From Anaeramoeba flamelloides (Eukaryota > Metamonada > Anaeramoebidae): a DNA stretch of 64,000 nucleotides. Below the pieces are notes generated by a model. That model was not told where the DNA came from, searched no databases, and worked only from the letters and a program-made list of their open reading frames with translations. Within the stretch, counting starts at the first letter, position 1. Each line of letters starts with the position of its first letter. Below, one piece after another: positions 20,301 through 29,040 of the stretch. The position numbers were made by a program, and so were the translations under genes. The stretch is taken from positions 8,990,001-9,054,000 of the forward strand of contig JANTQA010000032.1 in the NCBI GenBank assembly GCA_027625915.1. Reading direction: 5' to 3'.

Positions 20301-22447
20301 TTCTTATCGGTTTCCAGGATCCATTTCTGGAAAATTTCATTTGGGTTTAATTTTTTTAATAAATCGTCTTTCTCTTTGATTAATTTTTTGCCATTAATTT
20401 CATTCTTCCATCCTTCCTTCAAAACGTTATCTGCCTTATTGATATAATTATTTAATTGCTTTTCGATTTGCTTCATCCAAATGATCTCACCTGCCACGGT
20501 TGGGTATCCCCTTAATTGTGACATTCTTTCTGTTTGTGATTGCCGATATTGCTTCTTATAGTATTCTCTTAATGCCTGGATATCCTCCTTGACCCTATAA
20601 ATTAATTGGTTCTGATATTCCCCCATTGCTATTTTAATATCCTCCCTAAAGGAGAGATCTTTAAACTTATTAAACACCCGAAACATTTCGTTTGAAGATT
20701 TGCATTTGGATAGTCTTTCTCTTAAATTATCAATAATTAAGGCATCAACTTTTTTGATTTTTTTATTATATTGCCCTAATGCGCTGATCCATGCCTTTTT
20801 CCCCTCTTTCGAAATATCCAAAATATTGACATTAATGAAAATATCATAGGCATTAGTTAATTCATTCAAAGCTGTAATTTGGTTTTTATTTTCGTTGCCA
20901 TTCTTGCTCTTGCTTGTGCTTGAAGTTGTTTGTAATAATACTCCCTGAATGACTTTTTCCAATTGATCATGTTGCCTTCTAAACTGCCGAATTCTCGCTA
21001 TTCTTTCCTCTAATTCTTCGACGTTTGTTGAAACCCTAATTGTAAACTTTTCCTCTTTCCGATTTCGAGATAGCCCTCGCACGGTATCAATAAATTCAGA
21101 CAAATTGTCTCTCCAAATATTAATTGCCTCAATTGCATTCTTAGTATCTGTTTCAAAAATTTCATATTGAATTAAAAATAAATTTTTCAGTTTCAATAAT
21201 TGTAATAATTGCTCAACAACATCTTTGGAAATTAATTCTACAAATTTTAATACTCTTGCTAATGGGTAATCGGTATGCTTAATTTTCCTTAAATGGTTAA
21301 AGCATAATTTAATGGCTGGTTGGATCTTTATTAAGTCGGTGGCCGATAATAATTCATTTATGGGGAAATTTCGAATTAAGGAATTAATGTTTTTGGATTG
21401 TTCCAATTCCTTCTTTAGCCCTGTCTCGGATTCAAAAGTAAAGCCAGTCATACGAATCCTTTTGGTTCTTAATAAATCTAATGTTAATTGAATTGGTTCG
21501 CTATTGATTTGGTTGGCAATCTTTTGTAATTCAATCTCTAATAGGTTCCAAAAGTTAATTTCCTTGAGGGTCTCATCTTTTAGTTTGTCCTTTTCCAGAT
21601 TTGTAATTTTTTGGATGTCGGTCTTCCATTTGTCGACTCTGTTATTTATTTTCTTTAAAAAATCTTGATCGTTAAATAGTTCCCCCAAGTCATTTGGCTT
21701 GGGTTTTTTGTTTTCCTTATTTGCCCGATTGACACATTCCAAGATTTCTTCTTCGACCAATAGGATTACTTCAGGTAAGTCAAATGTTTCCTTAAATTGC
21801 TTTAATGTCAACTCTAACTCGGTCAACTTCTTTTTAATAACAGGATAGCCCAATGTTTCAGTCTGTAGGTCATGGTATGTTCGCCCCGTTAAATTCCTGC
21901 CCATACGGATCCTATTAAGATTGGCCCGGCTCCTTGTTAAGGTGCTCTGTTGGTCATTGCCCAGCGAGTTTGTAAGCCTTTTTTTTTCTTCCTTTTCAAA
22001 CGAGCTGAAGTATGGCGTCAGCCAATTGTGGAGTATCGAATGAATGTCGTCAAATGGCGACTTGGAATTCACATTCAGCGTATCGATTTGGTGTGAATAG
22101 ATCCGATCGTCATCTAACACAGACTCCTTCTTGACAAAGAAGATCGTGCTGACGATTTTCTTTTCAAACACTACCTCCAAATTGACCTTAAATTTGGAAT
22201 AGATTATTGTAGACTCGCTCCCCTCTTTGATCCAACTTACACTTATCAGTGGACAGTCTTGCTGTGTCGCAAATGCCTTGATCTTGTCTTGGGATATTTC
22301 TTCATGGAGCGTCTTCACTAATGCCTTGTCTTCGTCTTCAGATCCAAACGTACCAAACAAGGATCGTGTAACTTTTTGGAAATACTTTGTAAGTTTCCCC
22401 AAATCAAAGTGTGTTTCAATTGTTTTACTTTTTTTTGTCTTACTCAT
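8321..22447 (-). CDS. DYNC1H1: Cytoplasmic dynein 1 heavy chain, 4708 aa
   Basis: This is the motor subunit of the minus-end-directed microtubule motor. Length matches the family (about 4600-4700). The N-terminal tail contains the conserved stretch ELEERIARIRQFRRQHDQL near residue 474. The AAA ring shows four intact P-loops: GPAGTGKT at 1949-1956 (AAA1), GPSGSGKT at 2239-2246 (AAA2), GPAGSGKT at 2644-2651 (AAA3) and GASGAGKT at 2992-2999 (AAA4). Walker B motifs include GCFDEFNR near 1998, FCDEIN in AAA3 and FIFDESN in AAA4. The stalk coiled coil runs from about 3228 to 3600 with the microtubule-binding head near 3365-3490. The C-terminal domain has GGLFDPSAFITATRQ near 4571. The stalk and AAA4 wording is that of dynein-1, not dynein-2 or axonemal forms. 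Asn/Lys-rich inserts lie at about 930-970, 1040-1065 and 2403-2463. There is one uninterrupted exon of 14.1 kb; ATG at 22447 is followed at once by conserved sequence, and the stop is TAA. Confidence 0.98.
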   Translation of the reverse strand: MSKTKKSKTIETHFDLGKLTKYFQKVTRSLFGTFGSEDEDKALVKTLHEEISQDKIKAFATQQDCPLISVSWIKEGSESTIIYSKFKVNLEVVFEKKIVSTIFFVKKESVLDDDRIYSHQIDTLNVNSKSPFDDIHSILHNWLTPYFSSFEKEEKKRLTNSLGNDQQSTLTRSRANLNRIRMGRNLTGRTYHDLQTETLGYPVIKKKLTELELTLKQFKETFDLPEVILLVEEEILECVNRANKENKKPKPNDLGELFNDQDFLKKINNRVDKWKTDIQKITNLEKDKLKDETLKEINFWNLLEIELQKIANQINSEPIQLTLDLLRTKRIRMTGFTFESETGLKKELEQSKNINSLIRNFPINELLSATDLIKIQPAIKLCFNHLRKIKHTDYPLARVLKFVELISKDVVEQLLQLLKLKNLFLIQYEIFETDTKNAIEAINIWRDNLSEFIDTVRGLSRNRKEEKFTIRVSTNVEELEERIARIRQFRRQHDQLEKVIQGVLLQTTSSTSKSKNGNENKNQITALNELTNAYDIFINVNILDISKEGKKAWISALGQYNKKIKKVDALIIDNLRERLSKCKSSNEMFRVFNKFKDLSFREDIKIAMGEYQNQLIYRVKEDIQALREYYKKQYRQSQTERMSQLRGYPTVAGEIIWMKQIEKQLNNYINKADNVLKEGWKNEINGKKLIKEKDDLLKKLNPNEIFQKWILETDKKNLEVSGKIFNVDKIDNNYHLNITFDDEIVNLFKEVRNLQWLGFNIPFTISLATKNFESLYPSAINLKASIKNYFFICNSLNRHIQPLISNYQSQVQQVIKDGCKLEWNDSNLNFYVTNLAEKVRDFESKVDFLKNKYHEINEHLKELETCQLDQKIIQNILRAIQKIIDDFNPNDFSNLNQWVKELDQKIEKILIVKLKKCLSLWNKQFKKYFFDIKNNIYNNNTNPNDNNNKNKNNNNNSNNSIVDQKNKTKNTTDQNLDNKNEFNLNIKNFNYSIKIRNRTIFLDPPIKDIRQTWILLLHKQIGIICEQKRLFLFNNYDNDLNTNKLMKKKKQMFLNKSDPNSANSSSKSTYKNILTKITTHLIKKSYTNIEKLVRKVDKYVNTWLQYQSLWDHEPDEINNKIKKDLIQWIELLKQVKKFRQTFETQGKITKQIGPIIINFSQVQNKVRNKYDAWHQEFLSRYADLLASKQSTFYEMILKNRDKLEKHSLGSDSTSDIINFVTQVTSLKKESNDLETNLTLFKKSEFTLERHRYIFDENWLYFDRVEGESNVYLELLDRKMKQIDEEIPNLQSKIKYETKLLNKNIDVFIKEWDDKRPLEGNVPPNQALQQLSSYENEIQEFNEMANKLSLAREALNMERDETENENLKFGNLNEQLISLKQVWNELSNIWKMLENLKQTPWSLVVPKKIRMELEDQLDALRNLPTNVRQYDAYGHFTSLIKGFLKCNRTITDLKSDALKERHWKQLQIDLNVNWRFRDLKLGDIYDADLIKNEVIFRDVIAIASGEYTLEKYLEEQIRDTWGNWILELHNYQSKVKLIKGWNDIFTKLGEHINGLTQMKNSPYFKYFKEECNSWEEKLNKIHLIFDPWQTVQTKWVYLEGVFGNSDIKHLLPQESMRFESINKEFVFVMKKVAQKPNILDVINIPNLQKTLERLKEMLKKVEKALGQYLEKQRAAFPRFYFVGDPDLLEIIGNSKQIDRIQRHFKKMFAGIASLKMETDNTVIGGMISSEGETIEFPIKIEYKKYVKIDEWMSKLESQMRESLILLLEDAMNEFPKILSIDKKVDIEKLIDWIDKTPDQIVILTFQIMWTMDTENAIPKRNGLKNLLNRIQEILGLFANKVLFDMKPLLRKKLEHIIIELVHQRDVFRKLIGKNINKIQDFLWLNQMRFYWNPNNKDRNKLMVHIANASFYYGFEYLGVPSRLVITPLTDRCYLTLTQAMHLRLGGNPFGPAGTGKTETVKSLGYQLGRFVLVFNCDETFDDNAMTRIFVGLCSTGAWGCFDEFNRLDEAMLSGVSQQIQTIQLALKDGREELQLEERKFIIDPTVGLFITMNPGYAGRSNLPDNLKQLFRSIAMIKPDRELIAQVMLYSQGFRTAEQLSDKAVPLFKLCASQLSKQTHYDFGLRALKSVLVSAGNIKREVIQKNSGEETLDDSELKILLKSICETVIPKLIAQDIPLFHSLLKDVFPKLKPQDIEMAELREKIKIICKKRNYLPSERWISKILQFYQLQNIHHGVMLVGPSGSGKTAAWRVLHEALQDPINKKFGEFHIIDPKAISKEELYGVLDPTTRDWTDGILTHILRKIVNNERGEKNKFHWIIFDGDVSTDWIENLNSVLDDNKLLTLPNGERISLTDNVRIMFEVENLKYATPATVSRCGMVWFSEDVVTPYMCLQNFIGSLKQKSILNKNTDNNLNFENNIQLKQQKQKQKMSDQKESNEIENGLNNNDLLETKEEKIIDPPELICQKKIIDIVSPHFEKGGFILRALEYIEKKEHIMQFTKLRLLTTLFSIFKRSISLVLEYNEVNKYFQMKDEHLEKYITKKLLYSVLWGFSGSTGLRDRGAFGEYLGKISKIEMPKQSNYPLIDFQVNIDNGEWEPWKNQVTTKIIETDQVAASDLVITTIDTLRHKDVVYSWLNDHLPLILCGPAGSGKTMTLNATLKQFPDYELVGINFSSATSPAVIMRTLNQYCNYKKTPNGMVLRPKQVGKWLVVFCDEINLPAPDEYGTQRALTFIRQIVEQGGFWRISDYQWVTLEKICFIGACNPVSGSYGTYAGRIPLSHRFLRHSPVLLVDYPGEESLRQIYGTFNKAVLRLTPRLRKYSSALTESMIEFYLANQSKLTTDMQPFYIYSPRELSRWCRALVSILKPLGRSVDLNMLVRITAHEALRLFQDRIIEDENRQWTNEILDQIFTKHFTTVNKEKALGRPLLFSDWMTKDYVNVERNELKEYIKRRLRTFHEEEYHVKLVLFNEAIDHILRIDRVLKQPKGHALLVGASGAGKTVLSRFVAWVNGLSVFQIKINRRYGLTEFDEDLRTVMKRAGLKGERICFIFDESNILSSAFLERMNALLASGEVPGLFDEGEGIPGLLNQVRDVARQDGKLLDTDEELYQYFTKQVQNNLHVVFTMNPANADFSNRSVQSPALLNRCVLDYFGTWSDEAMYEVGYEWLKSIDINKPNYISPPKHLILPNITQLKEVEEINHRQALIAASVWIQSAVEKFSKKLQKSQGRMNHMTPRHYLDMIIHFNKLFKEKKRELEEQQLHLNIGLKKMQETKDRVAELRTELQEKEKQLLEKEQEAEIKLKQIIENRKEAVTQREEAETLQTQLEEKTQVIQEKTKQIQGELSEIQPAVEQARKDLKRVSKKELDLLRSYVRPQDSIRETLRYVCMLLGQGDLKWASIRKVLQKKGFLKTVINFNTSKVGTRIPTLIQQYIKEKKLTKEVITKASQACGSLFGWLTAQCKLATALHNVAPLEETKQKLTRAANLAEKNLNKINKKLNNLKSDIKKYKEEYSVLLTEKEDIKAEMKQVNEKVERSEKLLNSLADEHERWTNQSDSFQKQMETLSGDVLISAAFITYIGFFDQRYRELIVKNWKNYLNEIQIVTEKQLSLIEFLSEPEQRLEWESNKLPIDDICTENAIILNRFERYPLVIDPSGQATEFIMNQYKDKNIVKTSFLDDNLIKKLEGALRFGTCVLIEDAEYVDLILNTVLNKEYQKTGGRKLIRLGDQNIDFSPAFKMFMTTRDPTFNFTPDLCSRVTFCNFTVTLASLQSQCLNHTLKTERPDIDEARSNVLKLQGEFKLQIRKLEKELLNTLQRVEGSILDDNTVLNSLVKLKKQADEINKKALEADKTWDEIEKISNLYQPFSLATSRMYFVLEQMSIVHFLYQFSLNFFLEIFKKVVNVNNPKLETVKEDKQQRLQILSRDLYATLFRRVAVGLLNRDHLTFGLRLAQIRLQEIDKELDEKELSFLLNISSGIQTKVNLDFTKTFNINKSQRNQLKRLLTLRSFSNLSSNMKSNSSQWKRFFKSNNAETTIPQSFERQFTKDNIDSLFKRLLLIKALHPDRILAAGSQFVEEVLGKGFLSLPELDLKIVLEQGNSKTIVPILLCAQPGHDPSIRVDELVKELGVHCTSIAIGSSESRRNAFNAVTSAARKGTWVLLKNVHLTPKWLTDLEKRITSIPSTDPRFRIFLTTEFNDKLPPTFIRISQIFVFEPPPGIQANLYHTFSMISNERINQKPKQRSRLYFLLAWFHSIVQERIRYRPLGWSKGYEFNESDQRTSLDTIDYWIDKIGLNKNNIDPRNIPWEAIRKLLGDVMYGGRVDNAFDHTLLEGMLQNLFVPESFSKDFKLVDYINPETNERFVLRPPNGTDLKTYLKWVDELPRTENPTWLGLPKNAELLLLSNKGRATITTLRKMQNVFEDIDDEDNQNEKQQISKNMKKDKRPMWLKTLETSTQQWLHQIPHSLNSLKQTKTSIQNPMWRCFNTEIKLGQRILKIVIDDLTVIQSICNGKRKNSGLFKKMITELSLGQVPKSWKLYPIDDITVDHWIADFSSRIKQLSVIASSSDLCRSQGIWLGGLFDPSAFITATRQSAAHAMEWSLETLQLQISIDTKQRVTNQSYYLNKLLLEGAVYNNRSLRITDQISNLLNNVLLIWVQKSDEKVKNTITLPVYLNSTRLELLFSVDLPIPQNFHQNVFQQLGTAIVIWDKDF

Positions 22448-22595
22448 TTGTGGAGATCGGTTTTTTTATTTGTTCTTATATTTTTTTTTTCTTATCTTTG
22501 TAGTTGGTAAAAATTAGTTGAAAGAAACCTTTCTATTTTTTTTTTTTAATTTTTTTGGAAAAGAATAAAAAATTTTTTTAAAGGATAAAACATTT

Positions 22596-22629
<34 letters not shown>

Positions 22630-25600
22630 ATTTTTAAAAAAACCTTTATTAAAAAAGAAAAGAAAAAGTTCTTACACCAATTTTTAAGAGAAAAAAAAAA
22701 AGTTGTTTTTGTTTTTTATTAAAAAAGTAAAAAAAGAAAGTTTCTCAAGAAAATAAAAAATAAAAAAAAGAAATTAAAAAAAATAAAAACTTTAGAATTA
22801 TTTTATTCTGCTTTAAGATCTCGAAATAAATGAAATTTACTTTTTTATAATTGCTCTGTTTGAGTTGTAACATTATTGGAGTTATATTGTTGTATTATTT
22901 TTACTTTTTATTGCTAGAATCCCAACATTGTTCCTAAAGAATGAAAATGAACTTGGATCTAAAATCCTTGAGTGTTTACAAAACAAAAAGGGTTCAAAAG
23001 AAGTTTAAGGTGAAATTGTTGTTCAGAGTTTAAAATAAGTAAAATATTTGAAGATGGTTTAAATTCTTATAATCACTCACACAATTCTTAGACTTTTGAG
23101 TATTGGTAATTGCAGAATGGAACCATATAGTGCCTTTCATTCAATAAATAATGGAAATTAATTAGTGGATAGTTTATATGAAGTGATAATTTGTAATAAA
23201 GAAGATGAAAAGAAACAAAAACTTTCTTAGTCGCTTTAACAGTGAAGTATTGAACCTCGAAACTTTTACCATTCAATTCTTAATGAAAATTATTTACTAC
23301 TTTTGACTTTTTTCTTTGTATGAGTTAGATTTTCATCTTACTAATTGGGTTGAAAAAAAAAGTTAAACACAGTTTTTAATTGATGACCTTACTGAAAAAA
23401 GGAATTATAAATTATACAAATAAGTCAAAAATTAATTTTTTTACAATTATCCATTATAATATTAACAATCCAACCAACAAAAATAATTGGGACCCACTTT
23501 TATATTGGAATATAAAAAGTTCTTTAATGTGGATCTCTAAAATATTCTATTTTTATTATCAATTTTTAATTCCAAAAAAATAGAAGAAAAACTCTTTTCA
23601 TAAAGATCAGATTTTAGAAGTAACATATCAAATTCTAATATAACTTTTTAAAAATGTGTGGATTTTATAAACTTTATTGAAATTTTCTATTTGAAGTAAG
23701 TGAAACTTTACAGAATTAAACCTTTGTCTAAAGTTTTTTTTTTTTAATAAAGTGAAAACTTTTTCCGAATTACAACTTTTTTAAAAGTTTTATATTTTGA
23801 AAAATTGAGGGTTCATTCTTTAAATGTGGTCTAGGTGTTGTGGCTAAAAGAAAAGAACCTTTATAAAAAAAACTTCACACTTTATTATAACATAAAATTT
23901 TAAAAAAGATAAAATTCAAAAAAACAATTAAAAAAAAGGCATAGACTTTTTTAAAATGACTTTAGTTGGAGAAAAACATTTTTTAGATATTTAATCTTCC
24001 ATTTTGTCTTTGGCAATTTATTTTTTTATTTTTTATTAATCGGCCCCACTTAAAAGATTTAATCAGGTTTCTAAATAAAATAAGTACTGAAACTTGTTTC
24101 CGAAATGTTATATTTTCTAGAATTGCCAAGAAATCTTTTAAAACTGTTACCTCCTTTCCAGAGAGCGTATTTATTTTATTTTTTTTAATTTTTATCTTAT
24201 TGATTTAAATGAAATTTTTTAATCAAAGTGATAAGGTGTAATTAAAATTAAGGACAGGGAATGATTTGTTTTTAAATTTTTAGAGAACTACCAGTTCTGT
24301 AGATTGTAAAGCAATTAATTATATTATTAAGACAGTTGTAAACTTTTTATATTATTTCTTAATACCATCAAAAGAACTGTGATTGAATTCAACAAATTCA
24401 GAAATTAGTTAAAAAAAATCATTATAAAGAGCAAAAAATGATATTTTTCTAATTTTTTTTTATATAATGAAAAAAAAAAATTATATAAAAAGGTATATAC
24501 TTGATTTCTTAATATGTATTTTTGTAAGGGTATATATTTAAATTTTGTATCAAATCAATACAATATTTCAGTTTTTTTATTATTCTTTGACTTTGTGTAA
24601 TTTTTTTGTCAATAAATTGCCATAGAAAAACACATCATAAAAATGATTTAATAACTATTAGGGAGTAAAATTCAAAATTTTTGACTGAAATAAAACTAGA
24701 AAAAAGAGTTAAAATAAAATAATTTCCCGAAATTTAGAAATAAATTTGATTTTTGATAAATATTTCAACACAAATTTTTCATTTCAATATCATAATATGT
24801 TTCTTTCAATCAATTTTTTTTTTCAAATCATTAACGTTCTGTTAAAGTTGATTCGTTTCAATAGAAAAACACAAATATAATAAGTTAATGGGATCTAAAA
24901 TTTGTTCTATTAATAATTTTTAATAGAATTTAATCAGAATTTTACCAATACAAATATGGAAATTGATCTGTAATACTTGTAAAAAAGATTTATGTGCCTA
25001 TTATTTTATTTTTCTACTCAATTATTTACACATCCCCTAGTTCATAAAAAAGAATTAAAATGATAGAAGTTATATATAAATATGTCCTGACAGTCTTGAG
25101 AATATCTTGCTTTGATTTTAATGTAAAAAAAAAATTGTTCAGAAAAATGTACACCACCCCCCCCCTTTTTTTTTTTTTTTTTTTTAAAACCCTCCACACT
25201 ATTCTAAAAAACGAAAAATTTATGTATTATCTTAAAGAGTTGCACCTTAAAAAATTGTTAATTATTATTAATTAATTGTTGCATGTGTTAAAATATGTAG
25301 ATTATAATTTAAAATATAAAAAAACAAAAACAAAATCTGTAAAAAAATTATATATCATTTTTTTTTAATATTTCAAATAAAATTATTTTTTTTTTGTATT
25401 GGTTAATTAATATTAATGAGTTACAACTAAATAGAAATGCCGTGTGTTTACTCTGTATTCTAAGGTAAATCCATGTTTTTCATCTTGATTATAATATAAA
25501 TATAATTATATCTTTTATGATACCCCCCCCCTTGAAAAAATCTAAAGTAAAACAAATTTTTTTTCAAACAAGATAAAAAAAGCAGAAGTTATAGTAGAAA

Positions 25601-27345
25601 GAAGAAAAATTCAAAAATAAATACTTAAGGTGGCTCAAAAACTTAATGAAAATATTTTTGTTGTGGATTTTGGGTGTTGAGTGTTCTAATGGTGATTTTC
25701 TTTGAAGTTAATAATTCACAGGGTTTCAAAATTGTTGTTGCATTGTATCCAGTTTAAACAATAATATAAATCACAGGATCTGATCAAAATACTTTTATTA
25801 TTACTACATGCCCCTGGAGTCAATATCTTTTCAAGATAACTTCATAAGAAAAGTTAAAATATTGCACACCGATCTATTCAAAGACACTTTCAATATAATT
25901 ACGGGTACACTATTGGTTATTGTTTTTATTCTTTATTTTTAATTAAAACAAGGTTTAAAAACAAATTCAAAAAATCACCCTTTAAGCAAAGAAAAAGAAA
26001 TACAAAAAAAAAAAAACAAAAGTAAAATAAATCAAAAAAATCATTATACTAAAATACTCTTTATTTGATCAAATTTTGTTAGGATTAGTCTGTTTTGGGA
26101 CCAATTCAATATATTGGTTGTTTTTTTTTTTATTGGTTTAAGAGTTTAACTTAATGTTTATAATTATTATTTTTCAAAAAAATTCAATATTTTTTGTTTT
26201 TTTGCAATTCCGCTTTTCAAATCCATATTATTAAAATTTTCAAAAACATTTATAGTGTTATAATGATGGGAAACCAATTTTTAACAAGTGTTAAATCAAT
26301 CATCAGTTTGCGTTTTAAAACAATCTAAATAGCATGTGTTAAAACTTAATATCCCTTTTTCATCAATACAACTTTTTCAAAAAAAAAAAAAAAAAGGGGG
26401 GGGGGTTCTTTTCATTTACACTACAGTGTTTGAATCTGGGTGCCAGTAATACAAACCTAATTAAACTGTGAAGAACTTTTTAAAATTGATTATTAGTATT
26501 TGAAATCTTTGATATTTTGGACATTATTTTTTTAAAATATTGAAATCTTTAAATGTAATATGAAAAAGTTAATGACTATTCAAACTGAATTTTTTTTAAT
26601 TGGTTAGGTATCATTATAAAAAAAAATGTTTTGGTAAAGAGATCCATCAGAAAGACGTTTTCAAAAGTAAAAAACGAAAAAATGTAACAATCTATCACTG
26701 TCCCACTTTTATTTTAAGCTGCTCAACATTTTTATGATGTATTTAGAAAACATTACTTTAAATTAAAAAAGAAAAGGATCAACTTTTTTTATTTTGTTGA
26801 TGAAAAAAATTTAAATACAAGAAATCAACTTTCCCAATTCTAAAAAATGAAAAAAAGCAATCAAAACTTCTTTTTGGAATTAAAAAAATTGAAATTTGAC
26901 TTTGATCTTAAGAAAATTTTTGAGAAAGGTTGAATGAAAATTTTCTACCATTTATTTTTCAACATATAGTATATTTTTCACTTTTTGAGAATAATTCAAA
27001 GCTAATAAAATAAAAAAAAAAAATCAAAAGAGGAAAAAAAAAAAAACAATTGAAAACATTTTGAACTCTTTGGAAAAAAATTTTATTAGAGAAAGGAGAA
27101 TAATAACATTTTTTTCTTCAAATTAAATATAAAGTTGTATAATATTAAAATTATTAAAAAAACAAAAAAATAAAACTAGCTAAAAAATAGCTAAAAACTT
27201 AATAATTGTTAATAAAAGGGACACTTGAAACAATAAGAAAAATCAGAAATCAAAACTTTATGATAAAATCATCTGAAAAAATATTCAGTCTTGCAATTTG
27301 AATTTTTTTTTTGTAAAGTTAAAAGTTTGATTTAAAAGAAGCCAT
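22448..27345. other. 4.9-kb AT-rich spacer, no gene seen
   Basis: The first 350 bases upstream of the dynein start are almost pure A/T homopolymer blocks, including about 20 consecutive A near 22595, and probably form the dynein promoter and 5' UTR. Further on there are C/G homopolymer runs next to A/T runs near 25150, 25524 and 26396. Small open frames (23380-23583, 25060-25275 on +; 23088-23276 on -) are low-complexity and unsupported. No TIR element, tRNA or snRNA was recognised. Confidence 0.55.
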
Positions 27346-29040
27346 TTAGTAATATTTGGCTGAAGCTTCAACATCGCCAATTGCTTCAACAATTGCGCTT
27401 CCCATATCTTCGGTACTAACAGCACCATTATAGATAACATTTTGTTGTCCTTTAACCTTTAACAAATCATAGGTTCTATATTTTCCTTCTTTGATAACCT
27501 TGGCGATACCCTTTCTGATGAGGTCGGCTTTGTGTGTTTCACCAACGTGATCGAGCATCATTGCACCGGAGAGAATACAGGCAATTGGATTGACAATGGA
27601 GGTCTTGTATGATGCATATTTTGGTGCAGATCCGTGAGTTGGTTCAAAGATTGCAACTTCAGATCCAATGTTTGCGGAACAAGCAAATCCTAATCCACCA
27701 ACAAGTCCTGCAAAGGCATCAGAGATGATGTCTCCAAACATGTTACCGGCAATGATAACGCCATAGCTTTCTGGGTTTTTGGTCAACCACATGCAAATGG
27801 CATCAATGTTATTAGAATCAACCCAAATGTCTGGGTATTCTTTTCCAATTCTGTAAGCAGTTTTTTCAAGCATTCCAGAAGTTTCACGAATAACATTTGG
27901 TTTCTATAATTTTGTGTTTTTATTTGGTTTTTTTTTTTATTTTTTTTTGTGGTGATTTTGGGCAAGTGTAATGAGAAAAAGAAGTTGAAATTTTAATAAA
28001 TGAATTGTTGATTTTGTTGTTTCGGAAAATTTTGATCAAAAGAAGATGAAAACCTACTTCGGCAATTGTGACTCTCTTGTAACCGTGTTTTTTAGCATAT
28101 TCAAAAGCTTCTCTACAGATAGAGTTACATCTTTCTTGGGTAAAGATACGGGTACTGATAGCGAGTTCTTCTCCTTTAACATCTTTGAAGATTCCAAATT
28201 TAGGATGACTTTCAAAAGCTTGTCTAACATTTCTTGGTGGGTTTGTCCATTCAACACCTCTGTTAGTTATTTTTTTAAAAAAATCAAAAAGAAAGACAAA
28301 ATAAAAAAATACAGTTAGGATTTGGTTTGGAGTTTAAAAAACGAAAAAAAGGAGAAAAAAGTTCAAATAAAGAAAGAAAAAAAAAAAAAAATAAAAAAAA
28401 AAAAACGATCAAGGAAAGAAGGGGTAAGAAAAAGAAAAATCCTCAAAAAAAAGCATACGCATAAAGGCCTTCAGTGTTTTGTCTGAAAATAACAGTGTTA
28501 ATTGGTGGTTCTTCAAAACCGCCTCCAGATTTTTGTCTGACAAAATTTAATGGATTTCCTTCAAAGGAAAGACATGGTCTGATACATTCAGACAATTGTA
28601 AAGATTGCCTGGCACCAACAATTGGACTGTAGTATACAAGTCCTTTGTTTTTTAATCTTGGGACTAATTCCTCAGCAGCTTCCCATTTTGGTTTGGAGGT
28701 GATTGCACCAAATAAAGATAATTTGTTTTCTCTCAATGATTTGAGTGTTCGATCTGGGAGTGGGTTACCTTCGGTTCTCCAGAATTCCCAACCAATATCG
28801 GCATGAACATAATCGCATTCGAATTTGACAGCCCTAAGTACTTTGACTGTTTCTTTAAGAACAGCTCCACCTAATTAAAATTGTGAATATTTTCGATTTG
28901 AATAAAAAAAAAAAGTTTCTTTTGAATAAACAAGAAAAACCAAAACAATAACAAACAAAAAAAAAAATATTGGAATTAAAGAACAAACCAATTCCGTCAC
29001 CTGGCATCAAAACAACTTTTCTTCTGAGAAGGTTATTCAT
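27346..29040 (-). CDS. Isocitrate/isopropylmalate dehydrogenase family enzyme (probable isocitrate dehydrogenase), four exons, 407 aa
   Basis: This is a beta-decarboxylating dehydrogenase. Exons are 28989-29040, 28459-28870, 28058-28259 and 27346-27903. Introns of 118, 199 and 154 nt start GTTTGT, GTATGC and GTAGGT and end TTAG, ACAG and ATAG (phases 1, 2, 0). Spliced motifs in order: nucleotide-fold start VVLMPGDGIGGAV, substrate arginines in ARQSLQLSECIRP, catalytic tyrosine in FRQNTEGLYAGVEW, catalytic lysine in TIAEKPNV, metal-binding aspartates in NMFGDIISDAFAG, and cofactor loop EPTHGSAPKYA. Compared with E. coli isocitrate dehydrogenase, the KY of the cofactor loop and the Y and K of TYDLLK match NADP-type determinants, so NADP preference is inferred. 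The loop carrying E. coli Ser113 is shortened, so the substrate is less certain. The EPTHGSAPKYA wording is prokaryote-like, unlike eukaryotic IDH3 or NADP-IDH. The N-terminus has only a short MNNLLRR leader. Confidence 0.9.

Noticed and set aside
27783-28318. Small frames across the dehydrogenase introns on both strands
   Set aside because: They read through intron sequence; the spliced model gives a continuous, motif-complete enzyme.
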